64,000 bases of DNA, taken from positions 43,571,624 to 43,635,623 of the forward strand of contig NC_087066.1 in the NCBI RefSeq assembly GCF_963678635.1, read 5' to 3'. This DNA is from Symsagittifera roscoffensis (taxonomy: Eukaryota; Xenacoelomorpha; Acoela; Convolutidae). Below, piece by piece: positions 34,640 to 45,524 of this stretch; the stretch's first letter is position 1, and each line of letters starts with the position of its first letter. The translations under genes and the position numbers were made by a program. Below the pieces are notes generated by a model. That model ran no database searches and had not been told where the DNA came from. It saw only the letters and a program-made list of their open reading frames with translations.

Positions 34640-36150
34640 GCCTGATTGTTTCAGAACTTTATTCCAACCAAAGAGACAAGGAAGCTACTAAAGAAGGGGA
34701 GAAGACTTTTCGAGGTCACAAAAGTACGTCAGCGAAAGGGACGCCGAATACCAATATATCTTCAGGAGCGAATCGACGAAAAAAAACTGACAGATCAAAA
34801 ACTTATTGTGAAATTGCTTAACAAATTAGATGAGCAGTTCATCAGCCCGATCATGGTTACCGTAAGAAAGAACAAACGGCAAAACAGGCGTTAGGTTTGA
34901 AAAAAATTAACAATTTCATACGCAAAACAAATATCAAATTCCGAATATATAACTGCTATTAGACAACATCGCGCAAACGATGAAACCTGACACAAAACAT
35001 CAAACATTGTTCTCATTTCTCGAATTGCCGTATGCTTACTTGCAAATTCCTCTGGATAAACAAACCCGAGAACAATGCAATTTTAGCCTCATCGGGGGAA
35101 ACGCCACAGGAACCTATCAATTCCAAACAGGTTTGAACAGCCTCACGGATATGTCGGCAGAGTTCCAAAAAGCAATCGAACGCATTCTAACAAATTGCAA
35201 AATACCTACGCATATCTCGACGATATATTGATAGTAACTATATCGTTAGACATACACAAAAACACATTACAAAAAGTCTTACAAAAGCTCAATGAAGAAA
35301 ACATTGCCATCACTATAGACAAATAGCTGTTTTCCTTCTCACGTGCAAACAGATAGAATAGAAAGGATACAGCAGAGATAGTGAGGGCGCCACACCTTCA
35401 CACCTTGTAAAAAACAGAAGCCATAGAAAAACTAGCTCCACCAAAAACGTTCAAACAACTGAAAAGTTTTATGAGCTCATTACATCATCTCACAAGATAC
35501 ATCCCACATCTGGCACAAAACAACGCACACTTCATCCGTTGCTAAAAAACACAGAAAAACATAAAACATTAGATTGGACATCGGAACGACATAACAGGTT
35601 TAAAAAATTAGTTTCAGAAATCACGCAAAAAAAAAATTTGACCAAAATCTTGAAACCCGTGTGGTTTGCGACGCATCAAATTTTTGTCTAGGCGCAACCT
35701 TCGAACAGAACACGCCAGAAAGTTGGGTGGCAATCGCCTGCGCGTCGAGACTCTATAGCAGAAAAATAATCATTTAACGAAATTGAGCTCTTGGGGGTCG
35801 TATGGGCAAAAGAAAACTTCAAATGCCATTTGTACGGGAAAATTTTACCGTAATCACAGACCACCAGGCTCTTTAGTCAGTGTATTAAACGCCACCGAAA
35901 GATAAAAAAAATGGTCAAAGTACGCTCAAAAGATGGAATGATTGGCTGATCCCTTTCAATTTTGACACTAAACACTTGGCGTGCAACAAAATGGGATTAA
36001 TTGACCTGAAATCCTGCTTCATTAGCAACACCCTCCTGTGATTATGACGAAAAACTTGTGGTGGCGTCAATCAACCGTCCGTAATTAATCTTGGAATGGT
36101 TGACAATTTAATTTTAAACTAACTGGCCAATCAAAAAAGAGCACCTAACC
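34640..36150 (+). pseudogene. Ty3/gypsy reverse transcriptase-RNase H pseudogene
   Basis: The plus-strand order matches gypsy pol. An RT N-terminal segment, GRRIPIYLQERIDEKK then EQFISPIMVTVRK, lies at 34,730-34,870. A motif-A-like FLELPYAYLQIPLD lies near 35,020, with Glu where the catalytic Asp is expected. A motif-B-like TGLNSLTDMSAEFQKAIE lies near 35,130. AYLDDILIV (motif C) lies at about 35,208-35,235, in a frame shifted from motif B. The thumb/connection LAPPKTFKQLKSFMSSLHHL lies near 35,430, and an RNase H segment FNEIELLGVVWA with KCHLYGK lies near 35,780-35,840. Stops and shifts separate the pieces. The element copied its RNA into DNA when alive; this copy is dead. Integrase follows on the same strand. 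Confidence 0.85.
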
Positions 36151-36942
36151 GACTGATCGAAAAACGCGCGGAACATGAAAGAACGCTAACAAGCCAAACT
36201 AAATTTTAAGTGCATTCCAAATATTTCAAACAAATCACAATAGGTCAAGCACCTCAACAAAGATTCAGTCACTCGCTTACATGTTCTTCCAATATCCAGT
36301 CGGAAATAAATACACTGAATATAAAAAACTAGTTTTGTCAACGTAACACGAAAACTAACAAACGAAGACGCGGAGAAGGAAGAACTACAAAAGATTTGAA
36401 GGAACTAAAACTTAATTAACAGTGATCGAAGTAGAACGAGTGAACGCACTAAAAAGGAGATTCCGATCGGGAAGAGAGCCTTTCAGATCCTCACTAGCAT
36501 AGACGAAGGACAATCGAAAAACACGCCAATCAACCAGATTCTAATTCAACAACAGTCACTATCATGGACGCCAGAGAAAATGTCGAGCGAGCACAGAGAA
36601 GAAAAAAGCATCATCATTCCCAAAAATCGTTTTCAGCGACAACAGTACAAGCCAAGCGGAATCGAGGAAGAAACCAAGTATGGGAACAAAGAAGGACAAC
36701 AAAGTTTTTGTTCCCGAAACAACGGATCACACTAAGCCGTCTCCCTCCACCCCCAAACGGAGTCAACAACCCAAGAAAGACAGACGCAAACAGAACTATC
36801 GATCGAGACAAAGGAAAGATACGAGTACTGCATGAGCCGCGTTGACCCAAAAACCAGGAAACCTACTCAAAACGTGGAACCACCCAAAATGACATCAACG
36901 CCCCCGTGGGAACAACAAGGCTGACTTAAATTTAGCCACAAA
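36150..36942 (+). other. Decayed spacer between RNase H and integrase
   Basis: This stretch separates the RNase H and integrase remnants of the plus-strand gypsy element. A plus-strand frame at 36,564-36,845 is basic (RAQRRKKHHHSQKS) and without recognisable motifs. It is probably degenerate pol, possibly with small insertions. Confidence 0.4.
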
Positions 36943-38030
36943 ATGGTAACAGAGGGGCTGGTCGCTATAGTCCCTAAGGAAACAAACACAGCAATTGAGA
37001 ACACCCCACTTTACAGAAGAAACTTGCAGAGAGTGTTGGGAATCAATTTCATTGCTGCCGCAACCCGAAAAGACCAGAATATGCACCCATTTGTCAAGTT
37101 CGTGAAAAAACCAGACTGGAAAGCTCTCAAGCTGTCTTTTGGACAGTACTGGTACAATAAACGACACTGCCTACACGTGCGAGATGATGGCCTGCTCATC
37201 GATGAGCGTATTGTCCTCCCTACTCAATTCCGACAGACAGTGCTCGATAGTCTACATCTCACTCACCCCGGATCGGTGGCCATGCTAGTCCTCTGCCGAC
37301 ACATCTGGTTCCCCCATATCCACCAAACAATCGTGCAGATACCACAGGCTTGTCGACAATTTACCGAACAAGATAAAAGTTTGAAGTCAGTAATATGCAA
37401 ACAACACTAATTTCGAATGGAACATGTAGTCGAACCTAAGGAGAAGGTACACTTAGATTTTATAGGACCCTTCCCGGATGGATAAAATAAAGACGCAGAT
37501 ATACTAGTTGCTATACACAAGTGGTTTAAGTCCCAACGACTAATGTTGTTTCGACGTCGCCTTAAAATTTATGCAAGGCTATATATCAAATAACGGAGTA
37601 CCACGCAAACTAAAATCCGGCCATGCACAAGCATTCCGAGCCAAAAAAAGATTGTTTTTTTTTGCAAATCAGTTCAAATAAAACTCCTTTGTCCTCCGGT
37701 AGATGATCACAGATCAAAAGGAAAATTAGAAAATTTGATACAAACACTTAAACGGCGACTCGGAGTAATGAGAATTGACAAAATAACACTCCGTCAAAGC
37801 TAGCCTCAGATGTCGAGGAAATTATCAAAACATTAGGCGTAACTCCACACGGCATAACAAAACAAGCCCATTTGGTTTGAAAATACAATACACCACTTTC
37901 CAAAATAGTTCACCGAATAACTTAAACTGCGAAAACTCCAAACACGCCTGTTTAGATCGTAAAAACTTGATGCACAATCCAATTCCAGCGGAAATAATGC
38001 ACGATCTTCAAAAGTTGTCGGAGGATGAAA
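36943..38030 (+). pseudogene. Ty3/gypsy integrase pseudogene (zinc domain and core remnants)
   Basis: The 155-codon frame at 36,943-37,410 ends in an integrase N-terminal zinc-binding region: LHLTHPGSVAM supplies the two histidines and IPQACRQFTEQDKSLK the cysteine pair. The second cysteine has become Phe (CRQF). Downstream in shifted frames come HLDFIGPFPDG at about 37,450 (first core Asp of the D,D-35-E triad) and GKLENLIQTLKRRLG at about 37,722-37,766 (likely the core Glu). The middle Asp region near 37,610 is degenerate. Integrase inserts the element's DNA. Several stops and frame shifts make this copy inactive. It lies in the correct order after RT and RNase H. Confidence 0.8.
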
Positions 38031-38486
38031 CCACAAAAGAAAGAAGAATCTGAGTCATGTGATCATCCAACACACTAGCCACAGAAAACCCACAGCCACA
38101 TAATACAGGTGTGAAAACTAGGCTCAGCTCTTGGAAAGGAGAAATTAAATGCAAGATTCAAAGGCCTACAAACTCAGGTAGAACCAAATATCAGAAAACC
38201 ACTAGCACTATCAGAAAACCACAGAAAACCACAGTAGCAAGGAAAACAGTTAAATTGGCAACACAAGTGAAAGACCCAAAAACGTTCAAACAGATTACTA
38301 AAGTATTGATGAAAAAATCTTGACAAATACACCACACAAAGGGTACAAACAAAAGGAAAACAATCAAGACTACTAAAAAACAGCGGTTTTGCATTCGTTT
38401 CTGATCCTTTAATCTACGGCCCATGCCGGCCGTTACAACTTAGCATATAAATCCGCTCGGAGAACAGGACCTTGATTGCGGTTTTT
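38031..38486 (+). other. 3' region of gypsy element, no clear gene
   Basis: Lysine/threonine-rich plus-strand frame at 38,111-38,323 made largely of near-repeats of the word cagaaaaccac (38,190-38,232). No family is recognised. The end of the integrase gene and any chromodomain-like tail would be expected here, but I do not see one. Confidence 0.35.
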
Positions 38487-39348
38487 AGATATCGAAGCCC
38501 CTAACGCACCACAACATCCCATTTTCTGAGAAAGATACGACAGGCCTACCAGTGAAGTTAGCTAGAAAGGAACTAGAAGCAAGCCCGATCAAGCGAAAGG
38601 CAAAACCTACTGGAAAACGAACAGGCGATAAACCACAACGGACACCAACAAGGGGAATGAGGTTCCAGATGGAGTCGTCAAAGACAGCGGCAACCCCAAA
38701 GAAACAATCGAAGAGCGGAATATCAACCTCGTCGGAGGACTCGGGGTCATCGACTTCTGAAAACGCCGCTCCCTCTCCAAAACTGGTTAAAAAAGAAGAC
38801 ACATGAAGCTGCCAAAATCCTGGCATCAACGTGAAATTCGGGCCGAGCCCGACAATCAGCACTAGCCGGGGCACTGGGGATCCGGTCCCAATCAAATCGA
38901 TAGGAAACGCGACCCAACCACCGGTGAAACAATTTTCCACCGAGTCGACTACTGACAAATTACCAGAAAAGAGACATGGCCGTAAATCCGCCACCGAATC
39001 AAAGCTCAGACTGAAAAACCTAATTTCGGAGATGGGATTTTATGAGAAATCGCCGGAATACAAAGCCTGTGTAAAAATTCTTGAGGCCATAAAGCCAACG
39101 TAAATAAAGAAAAATAAGCATTGGAAATCATCGATTTGGTATCCTCTTCAGAGCGTCTACAGAAAATAGAGGACAACGAAGTCCTCGTGGTAGCAAACGT
39201 ACACAACAAAAGTGTTGAGAACACAGAAGGAGACCACAAAAGAGACGATCTAGAAGAGCATCAAGAAAAACATCAAAAGAAAGATCAAGACGATGAGGAA
39301 ATTCAGCAAAAGAAAAAAAACAGCATAGGAAGTTATACAGTCCGATGA
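38487..39348 (+). pseudogene. Basic S/T/K-rich ORF 3' of gypsy integrase, interrupted
   Basis: One frame is open from about 38,487 to 39,103 except for a single TGA at 38,804-38,806. The first part is basic (RKAKPTGKRTGDKPQRTP), then serine/acid rich (SEDSGSSTSENAAPS). After the stop it continues (PVPIKSIGNATQPP) and ends with a more ordered segment (LRLKNLISEMGFYEKSPEYK). A further frame (39,121-39,348) is acidic/lysine rich (HQEKHQKKDQDDEEIQQKK). Position after integrase suggests a third ORF of the retrotransposon or its C-terminal tail. No domain is recognised and the function is unknown. The 169-codon frame on the opposite strand (38,485-38,994) is taken as its shadow. Confidence 0.4.
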
Positions 39349-40509
39349 GGACTCAATTCTCAACATTGCCCTACTGGGAAATAAGAACTCCGGTCCTATA
39401 GGGACCTATAACTCAATTTTTAATGTGTGTTTTTCTCCTGGGGAAATGTCATCCAGTACCAGTTTTTTTTTGAGTTCTCAACTTATTCTTATTTGTTGTT
39501 TACCAATCCGTTCGGATTGAATATCAACAGATAGCATACATTACGGTATGACAACGGCTATCACACTTGAAGAACGTGACATATCCAAACAGATACTCGG
39601 CATATTCCTAAAGCGCTTGGAAGCACCATAAAAGTATTTGATGTGTTTCGAGAAACGATGTTAGAGAGAAAATGAGACAATTGACAAATTGCTAGCAAAG
39701 AGACTTCGAAGATGATATCTCGGGATGATGTAACCCGGAAGAAACGATGAGAAGAGAAAAGCTTACTCTTGATGTAATACGTGAAAATAAGTTGCGGACA
39801 GTGTGCTTGTGACTGTTTATACTCCCTTAAAGGATAAACGCCCCACCTGATGATCTGAAGATGAAATCTAGGTAACGCTTTTCAGTTCATCGAGACACCA
39901 TGCGTCATCTTCCGGCTACAATTGAAACCCTGGTGCCGAAGGATCAGGCTTCACCAAACAAAGAAATGGAATCGGGGGTGAAATTTTAAAATAGATTCTG
40001 TTGCGCCTGTTGTGGGAAACGGTGGGGGAAAAGAACCATCTTAAACACAGTTAGGGCTTAGGGGCAGTCCAAACAAACTACACTAAGTCTAATGAGAGTG
40101 TAGGATCGGTGATCCTAACATTTTTTGCCGAACTCAGACTTTGGCGGAGAGTGTTACCTTGGGAAATGTATGCAGTGTAGTGAAAGTTAATTAGCTCGGT
40201 ATTGACGAATCAATAAGATAAGTAGAAAAGTAAACAAACAGTCAAGTCCAAAAATAAGTTTGAATCTTCAAAGATATAGTCCCTCCTATGGCAGAAAATG
40301 CGGAGGGAGTAAAATCTGCAAACCGCCCCACAAACGGGAACTACAGTGGCTAGGTTTATGAAACTCATAGGACGGATACTAGAGATGATTTGACCCGGGC
40401 ATGCAAAAATCCATAACCTTCGGACCCCCCGACCCCAAGTGATAACGGTACCCGGAAGTGCAAATGGCCCTATCAGAACACGGTAAACAGCAGTTGGAAT
40501 GGAACCAAA

Positions 40510-40607
40510 ATATAGTATGTTATAGACCTAGTTGAGGGAAGTTTAAGTTTAGAAACCCATATAGTATGTTATAGACCTATTTGAGGGAAGTTTAAGTTTA
40601 GAAACCC
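40510..40607. repeat. 49-bp tandem duplication
   Basis: Two adjacent copies of a 49-bp unit beginning atatagtatgttatagacct and ending gtttagaaaccc. They differ at one base (agttgagg against atttgagg). Offset 49 bp (40,510 and 40,559). Confidence 0.9.
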
Positions 40608-41097
40608 AAGTTTAGAGACCCGTACTTCCTGTTTTATGCCCTATGCAAATAGACCCCACACGACTTCCGGAGTCGTTTCTCGGACCCCACTGAACGCAGG
40701 AAGCTAAAACTTTGGGATAGCATCGGTAGTATCGAAGTACTTCTTGTGTTATAATTTGAACCAACTCCAGCGGCTGAACCGGAAATTATTGGCACTTTGG
40801 AAAACCACCGCTTAAACCGGAAGTAGGCAAATTACGCAAAATAATGAGCGAGGGCATACTGATTTTATGGTGGCATCAGATACTACAACTCACCCCAGGA
40901 AAAAGACCCCTTGTGATTAAAACCCCTCCGCCGACTCCTTCCGGTGTTAATAGCCTTTCTCCGGTTAAGAACTTACGAAAAGGGTACCAAAGTAAATCTC
41001 AGGCCTTGTAGGGACGGCATAACTCTAGCTATAACTAAAACTCAAATGGGCAAACATTATAGAGGATAACAAGCAGCCTAACCTTAGGCAGATCAGT

Positions 41098-41182
41098 GAT
41101 AACTACTATTGAGAGTAGTTGGTTCTCGGTCACAGTTAGAAAACAGGGATAATTACTATTGAGAATAGTTGGTTCTCGGTTA
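41098..41182. repeat. 50-bp tandem repeat containing a small hairpin
   Basis: The word gataactactattgagagta followed by gttggttctcggt occurs at 41,098 and, with two changes, at 41,148. In each copy aactact and agtagtt (or aattact and aatagtt) flank a short loop and can pair. A partial third copy, gaatagttggtccg, lies at about 41,210. Confidence 0.75.
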
Positions 41183-41698
41183 GAGTGAGAGCGATTGAGC
41201 AAGCCGAGAAGAATAGTTGGTCCGTGAGGGACGCTATTGCTTGAAGCGAGGCTAGTTGTGTCTCATAGTTAGTTAGTTAGTCTGGCTGATTAGGACCCGA
41301 GTTTAGTCCCGGGTGGAAGTAATTGTGTGAGCGAGTTGCGCTCGAGAGTTGATTATCGTTGGCAATTCTGGCATTGGGTCAAGCGAGGACCGATGGGGTA
41401 GTTAGCAAAACGAGACGCGGGCTTTTTATAGAAGTAGTTAGTAGTAGTTAGCTCATTAAGGGCACTGTAAATTACTTTTCGTTTCCTCTGTGATTCTGAG
41501 AAAAATTTACCTATTGGGCCCATGATTTGCTGAACTAGCTAGAAAGGACAGACTAAAGCCGAAGATAGCACTAACAAAAGGGGGTGCTGCGTAATCCATT
41601 GATCGGCCGATTTAGTCTGACCATTAATATAACCATTTCGGGATTGTAGAACACCTAGTATTAGTGTGTCCCGCTAATACAAAGTGGAAAATACTTCA

Positions 41699-41717
41699 TT
41701 GGCGCTCCTGGGTGGAC
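41699..41717 (+). promoter_or_regulatory. Candidate retrotransposon primer-binding site
   Basis: TTGGCGCTCCTGGGTGGAC follows a sequence ending in CA, as at an LTR/leader junction, and begins TGGCGC as many tRNA-derived primer sites do. An ATG with a possible gag-like start (MEAGNLEANEVFF) lies 83 bp downstream at 41,800. The matching tRNA could not be checked, and no 3' LTR is visible, so this is tentative. Confidence 0.4.
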
Positions 41718-41799
41718 TTTCTTATCGAGCGAATAACGATCTTTGGATTCAGGAACGACGAGAGTTGAAGAAAGAGTCAACTAAACCACGACAAAGAAA

Positions 41800-42500
41800 A
41801 TGGAGGCAGGCAACCTAGAAGCAAATGAAGTATTCTTCAAAGCGAGAGTTGATGATTTGTTTCTGCTGGGAACCAAACTGGGAAAAGTGGGTTGATCGAA
41901 TTGGATCAACTACGTCGATTTTAGAATGATGCATCCGAGGAAGGAACTGAGGAACTACTGCGGTCCAAGGCATGACGGTGCTGTCTTTCTTGGCTGGACA
42001 ATCATGAAGTTGGAGATAGGATCAATAACCGAGAAAATAGCAGTTATCGTTGTGGAGAAGTTGTTCAGACCCATTTTGATCAGTCTCAGCACGCTGAAAA
42101 AAATTCAGAAATCAGGTTGAACTATCAACAGCGATGTATTAATGCAGGCGATAGTTCAGTGCCCTTGCTGGAAGAGATTGGCCCTTCCCTGGATGAAAGA
42201 AGAATGAGGTAGATTATGGCTTCCTCCGACTATCCCAGAGTGCCGACAGGAAAAGTTGGAGGAGAAATTTCTGCCCCCAGATCGGAATGGGCTTACAAGG
42301 TACGAACTTTCGCTTGGGGCAGGAAATTCTCGAGACAGAAACAGGAGTCAGTTTGGGTGTAGTTGGCAAAGCGTCGATCGTGCTGCAGCTGGGACAGTTT
42401 AACAGAAGGACCGAAGTCTTGGTGGTCGATGGACTGGATGTTGATCTAACACTTGGACTAGTTTGGTATGAAGAGAACGAAGATTCAGAAATGGAATGAA
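41800..42500 (+). pseudogene. LTR-element gag start and protease-like fragments
   Basis: From an ATG at 41,800 a short frame (MEAGNLEANEVFFKARVDDL) stops after about 30 codons. The frame at 41,926-42,120 ends FRPILISLSTLKKI and the one at 42,287-42,499 reads TEVLVVDGLDVDLTLGLVWY. Both resemble the C-terminal ILG-type end of retropepsins. No D-T/S-G active site is seen. The region fits the 5' part of a decayed LTR retrotransposon whose primer-binding site lies just upstream. The next 580 bp (42,500-43,080) have overlapping short frames on both strands and nothing recognisable. Confidence 0.4.
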
Positions 42501-43115
42501 GTTCTCAAAACTGGAGCAAAGTGCAGTAGTCCAATTGAGGTTAGATTCAGATGTCCTGGGTGACCGAGATTTCGGGTCCGACATGGAATGGATTCAGGCG
42601 GAGTATGCGTCAATGCAGCTGCGACTACAGACTCCTGTGACACGGTGCTGGCTTACCACGAGGGTGCGGGATCTGGCACAGAAATGACTGGGTGTGACGT
42701 GGCAGTGACATGCGAAATTCAAATTGGCGAATCGACGATGGTTTGCGACGTCACCGAGCGAGTCGACATCTAAGTTTCCCAAAGTAGCGGTCAGGAAAAC
42801 GAGTGTAAGGGAAGGAGTTATGAATCTTTGACAGAGAATGATGTAGAGAATTGCGAAACCAACGACAATTCAAGGAAACGCGTCTGTCCGACGGAGATGG
42901 GAAACAATGAGAAATCGGTTGATGAGCAAAGTGAAGAGATTGCTGTGGCACTAGGCGAGGTTACGAGTGGAAAAACGATTGAAGTGAGGGAGTCAACATG
43001 TGGAATTGGATCGTTGCCCGTTTTCTTTCCAATTTTGAGTCGCCCAATTACACCCTTGCTTTCACACAGATAAGTAGTGTATGCGTGAGCTGATCATGGG
43101 TGGGTGCAGACCTCC

Positions 43116-43232
43116 AAGTATTAAAATTGGGAATAGAGTATCCGGTCTCCGAGCTATGTATTAAGATAGGGAATAGATTTCCTATGTATTAAGGTAGGGA
43201 ATAGGTTTCCTATGTATTAAGATGGTAAGGTT
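43116..43232. repeat. Short tandem repeat, about 28-bp unit
   Basis: Words of the form ctatgtattaagatagggaa followed by tagatttc recur at 43,154, 43,182 and 43,210, with a diverged copy before (caagtattaaaattgggaat at 43,116). It is followed by a TGGCGCCCGACG word near 43,260 that resembles a primer-binding site, but no LTR structure was found. Confidence 0.8.
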
Positions 43233-43299
43233 TCAGATGGTAAGTTTCAGAAAGATTTTTTGGCGCCCGACGTTTTTGAGCTCGATTTTGCGATACTTG

Positions 43300-44505
43300 C
43301 GTTTCTTAGCTAGCTTCTACAATTTAGATGTTTTGATTATTCTTTTACAGGTTTGATTCAACGAGAAAATCATCTAAAGCTAAACTGAAACCTTACGAAA
43401 CTGCGAGAAAAAAATCATGTTTTTGTGTGGAAATGTCTAGTTTTTTTTTCGCAAAAATTTTGGCTCGCATTATCTAATTGTTAAATAATACTGGTTAATT
43501 ACGTGTAGGTTGTGAAATTAAGGTTATGTATTCAGTTTTATTTTACATGGTAAGTCAATGGTAAGAGTTTTTTGGCAAAAACTTGGAGTTTTTGTCACAA
43601 AAATTGAAAATTTTTCATAAAAACTTTGAAACACTATTGGTTTATTGTAATTCGATCTAATTTATTGGATAATCTTACTTTCTATTTACCTGAAATAATG
43701 CCGAAACCTACTGAAACTTCGAAAAAAGTCAAGTTTTGTGAAAACAATGCAAAAATTTCAAGTTTTTTGGAAAAAATACAAAAATTTCAAAGATTTCGGA
43801 AAAAATTTCAAAAATTTCAAAGTTTTTGGAACAAACTGCTAATTTTTGAAAGAACTGCAAAAAAATCAAAATTTTGGCTAGTTTTTTGTTGCTTCTGATC
43901 TAATTGAATAAAACGTAATTACGTTTAGAGGTTAAAATTAAGCTCAAATTGTATTTCAATTGGCATCATGTTGAATAGAAATATGGATTTTTCCAAATTT
44001 TTCTCACAAAAAATTGAAATACGATAAATTTTAGCATTATTTGAGTAACAAAGCGGGTTATATAATGCTCTCAACATTAAAAAGAAAGCTCACAAAAGCT
44101 GAATTGGAATTGAAACTTGTGGAAGGTTGAAAAATAACCGTAATTTTTAAGAAAGTAAAATAAAAATTATTCAAATTTGTCAACAATTTTCCCTTTTCAA
44201 CCTTTTAATTGAATATTTAACTGATTTGTTGTCCAATTCAGGGAGAATTGAAATGGGACTCTCAATACAAATGAACATTAAGAGCAATATTCTATAAAAA
44301 TTCTAGATTTTTACTCAATGATTAACCCAAAATTGTACAAAAATTACAAAGTCAGAGAAGTTATTCACCCCTTAATAGTACAGAATTTCAGATCAATGAT
44401 GAAAAATGAAGAGTTAATTGCTACAATTGACTAAAAATGAGATAGATTTTCTTAAAAATGTATTCGATATTGGCTCAAAGTCAACAAAATCTTCTTCAAA
44501 ACTGA
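43300..44505. other. AT-rich stretch without genes
   Basis: No family signature on either strand. 43,735-43,880 is low-complexity, built from aaaatttcaaagtttttgga-like words. The frame at 43,626-43,898 is a product of this simple sequence. Confidence 0.6.
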
Positions 44506-44509
44506 TGAT

Positions 44510-45470
44510 TATCTCTCTGTTGCTTCTGCAACATAATTTTCACGATTTTCCGTAGAAATGTTCTATTCTTAAAGATTATTCTTACTTTCGGCCTAATACA
44601 TGATTTCGCTATTGAACACACTTTGCAAGAAAATTTAGTCAGAACGGGAGAATTTAGGGAGAAAATAGTATCAATCGAACGAGCAATTTACTAGCAGAGA
44701 TGAAATTAGAACTGATATCAACTGAATATTTTGATAAAAAATGTAAATGTCTTCCTCAAGTTTCCCTTGTTAGGTGCTACAGTAAATTATTTAAGCAAAA
44801 AGACAATTTTTGGGATAAATATCTATCACTTTTTTGGAAAAATAGTCATTTTTTCATGATTTTCTGTAGAAATGCTCTATGCTTAAGGTTATTCCTGCTT
44901 TCTGCTTAATGCATGTTTTCGCTATTGAACACATTTTGCAAGAAATTTTAGTCAAAATTGCAGAATTTAGGAGGAAAATGGTATCAATTGAATGAACAGT
45001 TTGCTGGCAAAGATGAAATTAGAACTGATACCGTCTGATTATTATGATAAAAATTGTAAATGTCTTCCTCAAGTTTCCCTTGTTAGGTGCTACAGTAAAC
45101 TATTTAAGCAATAATACAACTTATGGGATCAATAACTATCACTTTTCTGGAAAAAAAAGTAATTTTTCAAATGATTTTCTCTAAAAATGCTCTATGTTTC
45201 AAGGTTTTTCTTGCTTTCGGCCTAAAACATGGTTTCGCTATTGAACACACTTTGCAAGAAAATTTAGTCAGAACTCGAGAATTTAGGAGGAAAATAGTAT
45301 CAATTGAACGAACAATTTGCTGGTAAAGATGAAATTAGAATTGACACCGTCTAATTATTACGATAAAAATTGTAATTGTCTTCCTCAAGGTTGTCTTGAT
45401 AGGTGCTACAGTAAATTATTTCTGCAAAATTACAATTTTTGGGTCAATAACTAACACTTTTCTTGCTAAA
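44510..45470. repeat. Diverged tandem repeat, about 314-bp unit, three copies
   Basis: The word attgaacaca(c/t)tttgcaaga starts equivalent positions at 44,611, 44,924 and 45,240 (spacing 313 and 316). Each unit then contains aaatgtcttcctcaagtttc, ccttgttaggtgctacagtaaa and a ttttctgtagaaatgctcta-like segment. A partial unit precedes the first. Copies differ by many substitutions. No gene is supported. The 136-bp array begins 55 bp after it. Confidence 0.9.
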
Positions 45471-45524
45471 TAAATATTAAATAGCTTTTTTTCGTATTTA
45501 TGAGTGAAGTTTTCTCAAAAATAT

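Larger units (their letters stand above)
39350..41698. other. Non-coding stretch; possible LTR and flank of a second LTR element
   Basis: No credible ORF in 2.3 kb on either strand. The sequence is less AT-rich than its surroundings and holds two small tandem duplications (annotated separately). The right end (…aaaatacttca) directly precedes a primer-binding-site-like sequence and could be the 3' end of a 5' LTR. No second LTR was found. Confidence 0.4.

Noticed and set aside
38485-38994. 169-codon minus-strand ORF
   Set aside because: It is the antisense of the basic plus-strand ORF that lies in line with gypsy integrase. Its composition mirrors that frame.
43258-43275. TGGCGCCCGACG word as a primer-binding site
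   Set aside because: No paired LTR, no gag or pol frame downstream, and the following sequence is AT-rich and non-coding.
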